Part shown: piece after piece, positions 44,818 through 54,896 of the stretch
Layout: every line of letters begins with the position of its first letter
How positions within the stretch are numbered: the stretch's first letter is position 1
From: Imperialibacter sp040222385
GTDB lineage: Bacteria; Bacteroidota; Bacteroidia; Cytophagales; Cyclobacteriaceae
Direction of reading: 5' to 3'
DNA length: 64,000 nt
NCBI RefSeq assembly: GCF_040222385.1
Contig: NZ_JAVKDF010000049.1
Span: 238,013-302,012 of the forward strand
Position numbers and translations under genes: made by a program
Notes under the pieces: generated by a model
Told to the model about the DNA's origin: nothing
Seen by the model: the letters and a program-made list of their open reading frames with translations, nothing else
The model's database searches: none

Positions 44818-46530
44818 TTAAGTCGTCTCCTTCGGCATTTCCTTCACCGCAAAATCCACCGCTCTGGCTGTTAGTGCCATGTAAGTGAGCGAGGGGTTTT
44901 GTGTGCTGGTGGAGGTCATGCAAGCACCGTCGGTCACAAAAACGTTTTTGGCCAGGTGCATCCGGTTCCACTTGTCAAGCAGCGATGTTTTAGGGTCTTT
45001 GCCCATGCGTACGCCGCCCATTTCGTGGATATCCAAGCCAGGTGCCTGTTTGGAATCGTTCGACTGAATGTCGGTAAAGCCGGCCATTGTGAACATCTCA
45101 GTGAGTTGTTCTATGTAATCGGCCACCATTTTCTCGTCGTTGTCGTCATAGTCCACATTGACCTTCAGCAATGGAATGCCCCACTCGTCTTTCTGCGTTA
45201 GGTCAATGCCCCAGTAGTTAGATTCTTTCGGAATAGTTTCCCCCATCATATGCGAGCCTACTCTCCATCCACCCCATTCAGGGTTGAGTAAATTTGATTT
45301 GAGTGACTCACCAACTCCATCATAGTTCCTGTCCACCTGGCGGCCGGCACTGAAGCCGGCAGCGTAACCCCGAAGGAAGTCTGTTTCCTGCTTATACACG
45401 TTGCGGAAACGAGGTATATACCCGCTGGTGGGACGACGGCCTACTGTTGTTTTATCAGGAAACCCTTCATATCGGGCAGAAACCCTGGCTCTGTAGTTAT
45501 GGAAAGCAGCATACTTTCCAAGGAGGCCGTTGTCGTTGCCCAGTCCGTTAGGGAATCGGTTCGAAGTAGAATTCAGAAGAATAAGGTTGGTATTGAGTGC
45601 GCCTGCATTCACAAACACAATAGAGGCATAATACTCGATCATTTCCTTCGATTCGGAATCGACTACTCTTACACCAGTCACTTTTTCTTTTGCATCATCA
45701 TAGATCAGGGAATGTACTACCGAAAATGGTCTTAGCGTTGCATTTCCAGTCTTCAGTGCCCAGGGAATCGTAGACGAGTTACTATTGAAGTAGCCTCCAA
45801 AAGGGCACCCACGCTGGCACAAGGTTCTGTTCATGCACTGGCCCCTTCCCTGCTCCAAGTGAATAGGCTGAGGCTCGGAAAGGTGGGCACAACGGGCAGA
45901 GATAATATTTCTATCCTTATAGGTCGACTCTACTTTCTCCTTGAAGTAGCCTTCCACGCAATTCAGGTCGTAGCCGGGCAAAAACTCGCCATCAGGGAGG
46001 TTAGGAAGTCCGTCTTTGAAGCCGGCAATGCCTACAAACTTCTCGACGTAACTGTACCAGGGTGCAATGTCCTTGTACCTGATTGGCCAATCGACTGCAA
46101 AGCCATCTCTGGCCGGGCCCTCAAAGTCGAAGTCGCTCCAGCGCTGGGTTTGTCTTGCCCACATAATGGACTTGCCACCTACCTGATAGCCCCTGATCCA
46201 GTCAAAAGGTTTCTCTTGCACGTACGGATGCTCCTTGTCTTTCACAAAGAAGTGCATAGAATCTTCCCGGAAATTGTAACATTTGCTCACCACCGGGTTC
46301 TCATCCACAACCTCCTGCGGTACCTGCATTCGGTGCTTGAACTCCCAGGGCATCATATTAGTGGTTGGGTAGTCCACATTGTGCTTCACATCCCTTCCTC
46401 TTTCCAAAATCAGAGTCTTCAATCCTTTGTCAGCAAGCTCTTTGGCGGCCCATCCCCCACTCATTCCTGATCCTATAACGATGGCGTCATAGGTATTTTC
46501 TTTGGTGCTGTCTATATTAAAATTTGCCAT
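44818..46530 (-). CDS. GMC oxidoreductase (gluconate 2-dehydrogenase-like flavoprotein)
   Basis: 570 residues. FAD motif GSGMSGGWAAKELADKG near 17; C-terminal HEMGG and TSTSTQNPSLTYMALTARA (GMC C domain with active-site His/Asn region). Similar to flavoprotein subunits of gluconate, sorbitol or fructose dehydrogenase. Overlaps the small-subunit stop by one base (TAATG). No cytochrome c subunit is next to it. No signal peptide; it may be exported as a complex with the Tat-signal small subunit. Confidence 0.88.
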   Translation of the reverse strand: MANFNIDSTKENTYDAIVIGSGMSGGWAAKELADKGLKTLILERGRDVKHNVDYPTTNMMPWEFKHRMQVPQEVVDENPVVSKCYNFREDSMHFFVKDKEHPYVQEKPFDWIRGYQVGGKSIMWARQTQRWSDFDFEGPARDGFAVDWPIRYKDIAPWYSYVEKFVGIAGFKDGLPNLPDGEFLPGYDLNCVEGYFKEKVESTYKDRNIISARCAHLSEPQPIHLEQGRGQCMNRTLCQRGCPFGGYFNSNSSTIPWALKTGNATLRPFSVVHSLIYDDAKEKVTGVRVVDSESKEMIEYYASIVFVNAGALNTNLILLNSTSNRFPNGLGNDNGLLGKYAAFHNYRARVSARYEGFPDKTTVGRRPTSGYIPRFRNVYKQETDFLRGYAAGFSAGRQVDRNYDGVGESLKSNLLNPEWGGWRVGSHMMGETIPKESNYWGIDLTQKDEWGIPLLKVNVDYDDNDEKMVADYIEQLTEMFTMAGFTDIQSNDSKQAPGLDIHEMGGVRMGKDPKTSLLDKWNRMHLAKNVFVTDGACMTSTSTQNPSLTYMALTARAVDFAVKEMPKETT

Positions 46531-47090
46531 TACATTACAATTAAACCATCAGTTGATACACATGCCTCAAATGAACCTGGCACATGCTTGTAGGGGAATT
46601 TCTCTGTCAAGATGTACTGCGAAGCCATATAGCCCCTAATAGTGTAGCCCTTGGTGGCATCCAGAAATGATTTAACATCCTTCAGGCCTGGTTTAGATGC
46701 ATCGTCAGCATCTTCCATAGCCATGATATCAGTCAGTACTTTCTCTTTATACACCTGGTCGCCTTTTGCAAACGCCTTGTCGAAGTTTTCCTTAACAAAA
46801 GGGCCAAATTTTTGAAGACCACTCGTAAATACACCCTGCTCGCTCTTGTCCATACAATCGTCGGCCATCACCAGCACAAACTTGTAGACTTCAAGCTCGT
46901 CAGCACCGGGAATTTCTCCTGAAGGGATAATGGTTTGCACAATTTTGGCGAGCAAATCCTGCTGATCAGCATCTATCTGCAAATTGCTAAGTGCCATGGC
47001 CACCCGCTCCGGTCCGAAAGAGCAAGATGGCAGGAGTGCCACTCCACCAGCAAAGAGGGCGGCTTGTTTAAGGGCGGTTCGTCTGTCCAT
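46530..47090 (-). CDS. Gluconate 2-dehydrogenase subunit 3-like protein with Tat signal
   Basis: 186 residues. N-terminus MDRRTALKQAALFAGGVALL is a Tat signal (RR near residue 3) ending in a lipobox-like LPSC. Residues about 35-180 match the subunit-3 domain that accompanies GMC dehydrogenases. It pairs with the GMC gene and likely guides its export. Confidence 0.85.
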   Translation of the reverse strand: MDRRTALKQAALFAGGVALLPSCSFGPERVAMALSNLQIDADQQDLLAKIVQTIIPSGEIPGADELEVYKFVLVMADDCMDKSEQGVFTSGLQKFGPFVKENFDKAFAKGDQVYKEKVLTDIMAMEDADDASKPGLKDVKSFLDATKGYTIRGYMASQYILTEKFPYKHVPGSFEACVSTDGLIVM

Positions 47091-47363
47091 GATTAAAATA
47101 TTTCACAGTGTTGTTTCAAAGGAACACTGAATTAAGTGAATCCTGTTGAAAGAAGTAACGAATAGTTTAAGTTTTATGGCTCTGTACACTCTGGTGAATT
47201 ATTTGGCACCTAAAGTAGAACTATTTACCACCTTCCATGCGACTAACGGTTTCGTCAACCAGTCCCTCCTTTTTGTCAAAAAAATCATCAGGTAAACAAT
47301 TGTTTGGAAACCTTTGGTTGCGGTTATCGTCATTGTAGCAAGTTTAAAACTCAAAATAGACAT
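47091..47363. other. Divergent promoter region, GMC genes and TonB receptor
   Basis: 273 bases between divergent starts. I find no strong TAnnTTTG match or clear palindrome. Nothing coding. Confidence 0.3.
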
Positions 47364-49724
47364 ATGCACAATTTTTTTAAATGCTTGCTGCTGAGCGGCT
47401 TGCTTTCGGGATATTCTTTTGCCTTTGCCAGTCAGGATTTAACTCAAACAGTGAAGGGCCAGGTGCTGGATGCACAGTCGCTGGCACCTGTTCCCGGCGC
47501 CACGGTAATGATCGTCAACAGCAGCCCGATAAAGGGTGCGGTAACTGACCTTGATGGCAATTTCAAAATTGAAAAAGTGCCTGTTGGTCGCCATCATGTA
47601 CAGATTTCATTTGTAGGTTACGAGAACAAAGTAATTCCGGAAGTACTGGTGGGCTCTGGAAAGGAAGTGGTACTAAACGTTCACCTGACCGAATCCATTG
47701 TTCAAATGGCCGAAGTGGTTGTCACCGCCTCGGAACAAGACAAAGGGGCTCCGCTCAACGACTTTGCCACTGTAAGCGCAAAATCCATCAACGTGGAGGA
47801 AACAAGCCGTTATGCGGCAACTTTTGATGATCCGGCCCGGGCGGCTGCCTCGTTTGCGGGTGTGCGTGGTGGTGGCGACGATATCACCAACGAAATCGTG
47901 ATCCGGGGAAACTCGCCCAGAGGCTTGTTATGGAGAGTGGAGGGTGTGGAAGTACCAAACCCGAATCACTTTGCAGAAGAGGGCTCTGCAGCAGGCGGCA
48001 TCAGCATCCTGAGCAACAATATGCTGGCCAATTCAGATTTTTATACAGGGGCCTTTCCGGCCCAATATGGCAATGCCCTGAGTGGGGTATTCGACATTAA
48101 CCTGCGCAAGGGAAATACAGATAAGCGTGAGTATGCATTTCAAGCCGGCGTTCTGGGTATTGCTTTCGCCGCCGAGGGTCCGCTGAAGAAAAATGGAAAA
48201 GCTTCTTATCTGGTGAATTATCGTTACTCTACCCTTTCGCTCCTTGACCAAATGGGGCTGTTACCCATTTTTGGTGATGAGGAGATCGTGTTCCAGGATC
48301 TTTCGTACAAAATTCACCTACCCACCCAAAAAGCAGGAGCCTTCTCATTATGGGGGCTTGGCGGCCTCAGCAGACAAACCGAGGCAGCCAACCTCGAAGA
48401 GGGCTACCCGTTCAACAGCAACTTCCGATCCGACATGGGCGTGGCTGGTTTGTCGCATGTGTACTTTGTTAACAAAGACACCTTCATTGAAACCAAGCTT
48501 ACTGCCTCCAGAGGCCGAAACGTTTATGACGAGGACTCGCTGAAGCTACAGGTATACAACAAAGAATCCTTTCTGAAAAAAGACTATCGATTGTCGACAA
48601 TGCTCAATCAGAAGTTCAACGCCCGTAACACGCTGCGTTCAGGTATCATTGCCAGTTCACTCGGCTACGATCTCATTTCGAGCTACTACCACAATATTGA
48701 TGATACCACTTACACGGGACTGGAAGCAGACGGCAGCATGATGTTCCTTCAGGGTTTCTCACAATGGCAATACCGGGCAGGTGAGCACCTCACGTTGAAC
48801 ACAGGGTTCCACTATTCGCACCTTTTTCTGAAAAACCAGCATGCGCTGGAGCCACGTTTTGGAATGAAATGGGCGGTGGCCAAGGGTTCATCGATCACTG
48901 CAGGCATTGGGCTTCACAGCCGCCTTGAATCGGCGTCGCTCTATCTGGCTAACGAAACCCTTGAAGATGGAACCCTGGTTCAGCACAACAAGGGCCTCGA
49001 GATGAGTAAAGCCGGGCATTTTGTGCTTGGTTATGAAAAACAGCTGACGGACAACGTTCGGCTGAAAGCCGAAGCCTATTATCAGCATCTTTATAATGTA
49101 CCCATTGCGCAAGTGACAAATACGGATGAATGGGCACCAACATTTAGTGTGCTGAACGCCAAAGATGGCTACACAACTCGTCCGTTGACCAACGACGGAA
49201 CCGGGCGCAACTATGGCCTCGAACTAACGCTGGAGAAGTTCTTAACGAACGGCTTTTATTACACAGTTACTTCTTCAGTGTACCAGTCGAAGTATAACGG
49301 GGCGGATGGCATCGAACGAAACACACGTTTCAACGGAAACTTCACCGGTAATTTTATTGCTGGCAAAGAATTTAAGGTCGGCAGAACGAAGGACAATCTT
49401 CTCGGCTTCAATACCCGGGTGATTTATGCTGGCGGCAACCGGAAAGTGCCGATTAATCTTGAGCAAAGCATTACTGAGGACAGAACAGTGTTAGACTATA
49501 CAAATGCTTATGACCAACGCCTGCCCGACTATGCCAGATTGGATGTTGGCGTAAGCTACCGCCGCAACAAACCCGGGCATTCGTCCATCCTTTCAATCAA
49601 TGTCCAGAATGTAACAGCCAGATACAATGTGTTTGGGGAATACTTTGATAGCAGAACCGATAAAATTGAAACGTTTCAGCAACTAGGCTTCTTGCCTAAC
49701 CTGAGCTATCGCATTGAGTTTTAG
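47364..49724 (+). CDS. TonB-dependent outer-membrane receptor with carboxypeptidase-regulatory-like domain
   Basis: 786 residues from the ATG at 47364, where a signal peptide (about 1-23, ending AFASQ) begins; an upstream in-frame start adds only 20 residues. A beta-sandwich domain (about 28-115: GQVLDAQSLAPVPGATV) is followed by the plug (EIVIRGNSPRGLLWRVEGV near 175) and a 22-strand barrel ending FLPNLSYRIEF. It has no SusD partner nearby, so it is not a typical SusCD pair; it may import sugars or metal complexes. Confidence 0.9.
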   Translation: MHNFFKCLLLSGLLSGYSFAFASQDLTQTVKGQVLDAQSLAPVPGATVMIVNSSPIKGAVTDLDGNFKIEKVPVGRHHVQISFVGYENKVIPEVLVGSGKEVVLNVHLTESIVQMAEVVVTASEQDKGAPLNDFATVSAKSINVEETSRYAATFDDPARAAASFAGVRGGGDDITNEIVIRGNSPRGLLWRVEGVEVPNPNHFAEEGSAAGGISILSNNMLANSDFYTGAFPAQYGNALSGVFDINLRKGNTDKREYAFQAGVLGIAFAAEGPLKKNGKASYLVNYRYSTLSLLDQMGLLPIFGDEEIVFQDLSYKIHLPTQKAGAFSLWGLGGLSRQTEAANLEEGYPFNSNFRSDMGVAGLSHVYFVNKDTFIETKLTASRGRNVYDEDSLKLQVYNKESFLKKDYRLSTMLNQKFNARNTLRSGIIASSLGYDLISSYYHNIDDTTYTGLEADGSMMFLQGFSQWQYRAGEHLTLNTGFHYSHLFLKNQHALEPRFGMKWAVAKGSSITAGIGLHSRLESASLYLANETLEDGTLVQHNKGLEMSKAGHFVLGYEKQLTDNVRLKAEAYYQHLYNVPIAQVTNTDEWAPTFSVLNAKDGYTTRPLTNDGTGRNYGLELTLEKFLTNGFYYTVTSSVYQSKYNGADGIERNTRFNGNFTGNFIAGKEFKVGRTKDNLLGFNTRVIYAGGNRKVPINLEQSITEDRTVLDYTNAYDQRLPDYARLDVGVSYRRNKPGHSSILSINVQNVTARYNVFGEYFDSRTDKIETFQQLGFLPNLSYRIEF

Positions 49725-49771
49725 AGACCAGTGGTGCTACAGATGTAACAAAATATATAGGGAATTCTCCC

Positions 49772-49811
49772 AAACCCCAGAATGCCTCTACAGTTCTGGG
49801 GTTTATTTTTA
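49772..49811 (+). terminator. Intrinsic terminator after the TonB receptor
   Basis: AAACCCCAGAA (49772-49782) pairs with TTCTGGGGTTT (49794-49804), loop 11 bases, then ATTTTTAT. Confidence 0.85.
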
Positions 49812-49840
49812 TCTTTAGATTTTCTAAAAACTTAACTTTT

Positions 49841-50848
49841 ATGTTTACCACCCTTAAAGAAGTGCGCTGGGGCATTATTGGCGTAGGCGATGTATGCGAA
49901 GTAAAAAGTGGCCCTGCCTTCCAAAAGATAGAAAATTCAAGCCTTGTGGCTGTCATGCGCCGCAATGGTGAAAAAGCCGCTGACTTTGCCAAACGTCATG
50001 GCGTTCCAAAATGGTATGACGATGCCGATAAGCTGATCAACGACCCTGACGTCAATGCCATCTATATCGCCACACCTCCTGGCTCTCATGCCGAATACAC
50101 TTTCAGAGCCGCCAAAGCAGGCAAACCAGTATATGTAGAAAAGCCTATGGCTCGGAGCACAGCAGAATGCCAGGCCATGGTGGATGCCTGTCAACAAGCC
50201 GGGGTGCCTTTGTTTATTGCCTATTACCGAAGAATGCTGCCCAACTTTCTGAAGGTGAAGTCGCTGATCGAATCTGGAGTTATTGGCGACGTGAGGTATG
50301 TGAATGTTAAGCTTAATAAACCACTGCACCCTGATATTGTAGGTGCGGCGCATGACCCCGACAACTGGCGCATTTTTCCTGAAGTGGCTGGCGGCGGTTA
50401 CTTCTACGACCTTGGCTGCCATCAGCTGGATATTCTGGATTTTCTGCTAGGCCCGGTGAAACACGCCCATGGTTATGCTGCTAACCAGGGTGGTATTTAC
50501 CCGGCAGAAGATATTGTGACTGGCTCATTCGTCTTTGAAAGTGGTGTGCTCGGCCAGGGAACCTGGTGCTTTGCTACCTCCGGCGCTTCCGACGAAGAGG
50601 TAACTACCATCATTGGCAGCAAAGGTGAGATCTCTTTCCCTTATTTCAGCGACCACTCCGTAACATTAAAAGTGGAAGGTAAGCCTGCTGAAAGGATGAC
50701 CTTTGATATCCCCAAGCACATTCAGCAACCCCTCATACAAACCATTGTAGACGAGCTGACCGGCAAGGGAAAATGTCCAAGCACAGGCGTTTCTGGCACA
50801 AGAACAAACTGGGTAATGGAGCAGCTTTGCAAAAGGACTGATAAGTAG
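49841..50848 (+). CDS. Gfo/Idh/MocA family oxidoreductase
   Basis: 335 residues. NAD(P) motif WGIIGVGDVCEVKSGP near 9-24; VEKPMA near 100 (EKP lysine/proline); a C-terminal alpha/beta domain. Members oxidise or reduce sugars, inositols or sugar acids. A nearby second Gfo/Idh/MocA gene at 60911 is not its close copy. Confidence 0.85.
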   Translation: MFTTLKEVRWGIIGVGDVCEVKSGPAFQKIENSSLVAVMRRNGEKAADFAKRHGVPKWYDDADKLINDPDVNAIYIATPPGSHAEYTFRAAKAGKPVYVEKPMARSTAECQAMVDACQQAGVPLFIAYYRRMLPNFLKVKSLIESGVIGDVRYVNVKLNKPLHPDIVGAAHDPDNWRIFPEVAGGGYFYDLGCHQLDILDFLLGPVKHAHGYAANQGGIYPAEDIVTGSFVFESGVLGQGTWCFATSGASDEEVTTIIGSKGEISFPYFSDHSVTLKVEGKPAERMTFDIPKHIQQPLIQTIVDELTGKGKCPSTGVSGTRTNWVMEQLCKRTDK

Positions 50849-50973
50849 ATTGGTCTGTTAGGGGACCAGCCCTTCACGAACCTAGGGCTATCTTGCCTGG
50901 CAAATGAACAGAACCGCCTCTTTTGGGTTATATTGATAGCCGAAGACCCACTTCGGTCACCTTAAATAATCCT

Positions 50974-52398
50974 ATGAGAATTCTACTGACCGGCGCCACC
51001 GGCTACATCGGCAAAAGGTTGCTTCCGGCTTTGGTTAATCAGGGTCACGAAGTGATATGCTGCGTAAGAGATGCCAACCGATTCAATCCTCCAAAACAGC
51101 TTATCGCCCACATAAAGGTGATAGAAGTTGATTTCCTGAGAAAGGGAACACTCAAAAACATCCCCGATGATATTGATGCCGCCTATTATCTCATTCATTC
51201 GATGTCGGGGGCTTCCGGTAAATTCAATGAGCTCGAAAGCGAATCTGCCCACAATTTCAACGAAGCATTGGCGGGCAAGAAAATCGAACAGGTCATCTAC
51301 CTCAGCGGGATTGTGAACGAAGAAACTCTTTCAAAACACCTGGCTTCAAGAAAAGAGGTAGAGAATATCTTGTCGCAGGGCGATTTTGCACTCACCACGC
51401 TTAGGGCAGGCATTATCGTCGGATCCGGAAGCGCCTCCTTTGAGATCATCAGAGACCTGGTAGAGAAACTACCTGTGATGATCACTCCCAGGTGGCTCAA
51501 CACCCGCTGCCAGCCTATTGGCATTACAGATGTCATCCTGTTTCTATCCAGTGTGTTGCATAACAAAGCTACTTACAATGACAACTACGACATAGGAGGA
51601 CCCGACGTGTTGACCTACAAGGAAATGCTGCTTGGCTTTGCCAGGGCACGAAAACTAAAGAGGTGGATCTTTACCCTGCCGATCATGACGCCCAAGCTGT
51701 CTTCCTACTGGCTCTTTTTTGTCACTTCTACCTCCTACCGGCTGGCGGTAACACTGGTCGACAGTATGAAAGTGGAGGTAGTGTGCAGCGACGACCGCCT
51801 GGCCAAACTTCTGGGCATTAAGACCATCAGCTATGCCGAATCGCTCGCCAAAGCTTTCTCAAAAATCAATCAGCATGTAGTGCCCTCAAGTTGGAAAGAC
51901 AGCCTGGTGAGCGGACGAATCAGCGAAAACCTTTCAGAATATATTGAAGTACCGGTATACGGCTGCCTGCAAGACAAACGAAGCGTAAAAGTGAAGGACA
52001 GCGTAAAAGTGCTCGACCGCATTTGGGCACTGGGTGGTGAAACTGGTTGGTACTACGGCAACTGGCTTTGGAAGCTTCGGGGATTTCTCGATAAGCTGGC
52101 GGGTGGTGTGGGCCTCAGGCGAGGCAGAACCAACGTAAATGACATCAATGCTGGCGACTCGCTGGATTTTTGGCGGGTGTTGTATGCCAACAGGGTCGAA
52201 AAAAGACTCTTGCTGTTTGCTGAAATGAAGGTGCCTGGCGAGGCCTGGCTGGAGTTCAGGATAGACGACGGCGTACTTTGTCAGACGGCCACCTTCAGGC
52301 CGAGGGGCTTATGGGGAAGGCTTTACTGGTATTCGATCTTCCCGATTCACGGATTCGTGTTTGGTGGAATGCTCAGAGAGCTCAACAATACAAAATAG
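50974..52398 (+). CDS. NAD(P)-binding SDR-type protein with C-terminal DUF2867-like domain
   Basis: 474 residues. The ATG at 50974 begins MRILLTGATGYIGKRLLP, the NAD(P) site; an earlier in-frame TTG is less likely. Residues about 1-290 are atypical SDR; the tail (about 320-470, with DSLDFWRVLYANRVEKRLL and FRPRGLWGRLYWY) fits DUF2867. Function unknown. Confidence 0.8.
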   Translation: MRILLTGATGYIGKRLLPALVNQGHEVICCVRDANRFNPPKQLIAHIKVIEVDFLRKGTLKNIPDDIDAAYYLIHSMSGASGKFNELESESAHNFNEALAGKKIEQVIYLSGIVNEETLSKHLASRKEVENILSQGDFALTTLRAGIIVGSGSASFEIIRDLVEKLPVMITPRWLNTRCQPIGITDVILFLSSVLHNKATYNDNYDIGGPDVLTYKEMLLGFARARKLKRWIFTLPIMTPKLSSYWLFFVTSTSYRLAVTLVDSMKVEVVCSDDRLAKLLGIKTISYAESLAKAFSKINQHVVPSSWKDSLVSGRISENLSEYIEVPVYGCLQDKRSVKVKDSVKVLDRIWALGGETGWYYGNWLWKLRGFLDKLAGGVGLRRGRTNVNDINAGDSLDFWRVLYANRVEKRLLLFAEMKVPGEAWLEFRIDDGVLCQTATFRPRGLWGRLYWYSIFPIHGFVFGGMLRELNNTK

Positions 52399-52400
52399 CA

Positions 52401-52430
52401 AAAGGCCCATCACATGATGGGCCTTTCCTT
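52401..52430. terminator. Bidirectional terminator between convergent genes
   Basis: AAAGGCCCATCA (52401-52412) and TGATGGGCCTTT (52415-52426), followed by CCTT, with A-rich sequence on the left giving a U tract for the minus strand. Confidence 0.75.
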
Positions 52431-52451
52431 ATTAACTTCCATCGGGCTTTC

Positions 52452-53939
52452 TCAGCTCCAAAGCCTGTCCCATGATCTCTCCACATCCCACTCTGGCGTA
52501 GGAGCGAAATATTTGTTGTTTTCAGGATCAAGGTGCTGCTTCACAACTTCTTCATTAAGTTCAACACCCAAACCAGGTGCATCCGGCACTGGCGCAAAAC
52601 CCTTTTCTATCATGACGCCCTTGCCGGTCATCTTCACCAAATTCTGCCAGTAGTCCAGGTCCACCGAATGATGCTCAAGAGCCATGAAATTCTGGGTAGC
52701 CGCTGCGCAATGAACGTTGGCCATGAACGATATCGGTGTTCCGGCAAAATGCATCGCCATCGCCACACCTTTTTCTTCGGCATAGTCACCAATCTTCTTT
52801 GTTTCCAGCAAACCACCAGAAGTAGCAAGGTCAGGATGCACAATATCAATGGCCCTCGCATCAATCAACTTGATGAACTCTTCCTTCAGGTAAATATCCT
52901 CTCCCGTTGTGGTTGGCGTTTCGATGGCATCAGAAATGGTTTTCCATTGTTCAGTAAATTTCCAGGGGATCAAATCCTCCAACCATGCCAGTCTATACTT
53001 CTCCACCGCCCGGCCTAGCCTGATGGCGTTATTGTGGTCGAAATGGCCATAATGATCCGATGCCAGCGGAATGGAATAGCCAATTTTCTTACGTACCAGT
53101 TCTATCCTCTCCATGAGAATGTCAAGGCCCTTATCGGTGATCTGGATCTGGGTAAACTGGTGCTCGGCCGCACCATAGGTCATGGGGTCGTTGGTCCACT
53201 GGCGGCCAATGTCCCAGAAGTTACTATTAGCTACAGTGTCCGGAATATCCTTCAGAAGCTCAATACCGAAGTCCATTTTAAGGAACGTGAACCCGTCTAC
53301 ATCCATTCGCTTGGCCACCTTGGCCTCAAACTCCGCCTGGTCACGGCCCATGGAGGTGTCGGCATACAGCCTTACAGTGTCACGAAATTTGCCTCCCAGC
53401 AGCTGATAGGCTGGCACATTGTAGGCCTTTCCAGCCAGATCCCACAGTGCCATTTCCACGGCACACACACCACCACCCTGGCGACCATGGTAGCCAAACT
53501 GCTTGATGCGTTTGAATATCTGCTCCACACTGCATGGATTCATTCCCTTAATGCGGCTCTTCAAAAACATGGCATATCGCCACGAGCCCTGGTCACGCAC
53601 TTCGCCATAGCCGGAAATGCCCTGATTGGTATCAATTCTAATCACAGGGCAGCGAGCATGGCCGTTCATCACCACTGCATATCGCATGTCGGTAATTTTA
53701 AGATCAGAAGGAGCTGCATAGCGGTTTACTTTTGAAGTAGAATGTGCCATGGTATCCTCTATGCTGCTAAACATAAAGCCTCCCAGAGCAAGACCGCCAA
53801 GTCCCACTTTTTTCATAAAGTCACGACGATTGTCGCCACCTTCTTCACTGCTGTTTGCTTCTGGTGTAGCAACAGACTCATCTTTTATCCCAAGCTTTTC
53901 TAAGTACTTATCGGAGGGTGTTTTTTCTTGATTAATCAT
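52452..53939 (-). CDS. Exported enolase-superfamily (mandelate racemase/muconate lactonising-type) enzyme
   Basis: 495 residues from the ATG at 53939. An N-terminal acidic stretch precedes a twin-arginine signal (NRRDFMKKVGLGGLALGG, near 38). Catalytic barrel: LKMDFG; metal ligands in ASDHYGHFD, WLEDLIP and TGEDIY; DIVHPDLATSGG; HFAGTPI. It fits acid-sugar dehydratases but the exact substrate is unclear. It lies downstream of the RraA-type gene on the same strand. Confidence 0.85.
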   Translation of the reverse strand: MINQEKTPSDKYLEKLGIKDESVATPEANSSEEGGDNRRDFMKKVGLGGLALGGFMFSSIEDTMAHSTSKVNRYAAPSDLKITDMRYAVVMNGHARCPVIRIDTNQGISGYGEVRDQGSWRYAMFLKSRIKGMNPCSVEQIFKRIKQFGYHGRQGGGVCAVEMALWDLAGKAYNVPAYQLLGGKFRDTVRLYADTSMGRDQAEFEAKVAKRMDVDGFTFLKMDFGIELLKDIPDTVANSNFWDIGRQWTNDPMTYGAAEHQFTQIQITDKGLDILMERIELVRKKIGYSIPLASDHYGHFDHNNAIRLGRAVEKYRLAWLEDLIPWKFTEQWKTISDAIETPTTTGEDIYLKEEFIKLIDARAIDIVHPDLATSGGLLETKKIGDYAEEKGVAMAMHFAGTPISFMANVHCAAATQNFMALEHHSVDLDYWQNLVKMTGKGVMIEKGFAPVPDAPGLGVELNEEVVKQHLDPENNKYFAPTPEWDVERSWDRLWS

Positions 53940-53969
53940 AAGTCGGTTTTTATCAAGTGAAAATTTCAA

Positions 53970-54896
53970 TTACCACGTTCTGTCTTTCATATAAGCATCT
54001 AGCTCTGCCCTTGACATGGGGATTTTATCAGGGTTAGCATCAAGCCATTTTAGAAAGTCATTCTTGATTTCATCGGTCCATCTTTGGTCTATTTGCCCCG
54101 GCGTAAACCTCCCCTCTCTCAGTCTCTGATGGCCAAACTGGTCTCGCAGCGCTATGAATTCAGCATTAATAAGTAAATCGGCAAGAAGATGCGCCGGAAT
54201 GAAGATAACGCCACCTTTTTTGGCTAAAACAGCGTCGCCAGGCAACACAGTAGCCCTTCCTATTCTTATCGGAACGTTGATACCACCAAGCATCATACCC
54301 TGAATGTAGGAGGGATCATAGCCCTTCACCCACATATTGAAACCATCAATCTTTGCTAATCCCTCTTCATCACGTACGGAGCCGTAAAAGATGACCCCAT
54401 TTTTTGATTTGGCATAAATGGAGTTGCCCAGATTGTCACCGATGAGCGTGCCATCAACAATTTTTCCGTAGCTATCAGCCACATAAATATCGCCTGGCTT
54501 CAGCATGTCGATAGGCCAGGAATTAAAATTGCCAATACGATTCTCAGCCTTTCCTTTTGCCATAATCATCTCATGGTAATCGGATCGGGCAGGCATGTAT
54601 TGAACAGTGAGTGCACGACCAGTCATCGGCTTCTCATTGTCCATGATCATCCAATCACCTTCAAACTGATTGTGGTATCCCTTGTTTCGAAGGATACCCC
54701 AGGCCTCTTCAATCGAAATGTTTTTCAGGCGTTCCAGCTGATCATCGGAGACTTTAGGCCTGCCGTCGGGCAGCCTTTCGCCCTTCCATTCGGAGGTCAT
54801 GGAGATGATCTGGTCTTTGGTGAGAGTTACTTGCTGAGCGTAAATGCTGACGCTAAAAAGTAACAAAGCGGCTAATAGATAGCGATATTTGTTCAT
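53970..54896 (-). CDS. Exported RraA/HMG-aldolase-fold protein
   Basis: 308 residues with a Sec signal peptide (about 1-21, ending SIYAQ). The RraA core is seen in GDNLGNSIYAKSKNGVIF and YGSVRDEEG, with the Arg-Asp pair that binds pyruvate and metal in HMG aldolases. The family includes RNase E inhibitors and class II aldolases; an exported copy cannot inhibit RNase E, so aldolase-like chemistry is more likely. Start of an operon with the enolase-superfamily gene. Confidence 0.8.
   Translation of the reverse strand: MNKYRYLLAALLLFSVSIYAQQVTLTKDQIISMTSEWKGERLPDGRPKVSDDQLERLKNISIEEAWGILRNKGYHNQFEGDWMIMDNEKPMTGRALTVQYMPARSDYHEMIMAKGKAENRIGNFNSWPIDMLKPGDIYVADSYGKIVDGTLIGDNLGNSIYAKSKNGVIFYGSVRDEEGLAKIDGFNMWVKGYDPSYIQGMMLGGINVPIRIGRATVLPGDAVLAKKGGVIFIPAHLLADLLINAEFIALRDQFGHQRLREGRFTPGQIDQRWTDEIKNDFLKWLDANPDKIPMSRAELDAYMKDRTW

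Noticed and set aside
53034..53735. 233-codon antisense ORF
   Set aside because: Opposite strand of the enolase-superfamily gene, whose catalytic motifs are clear.
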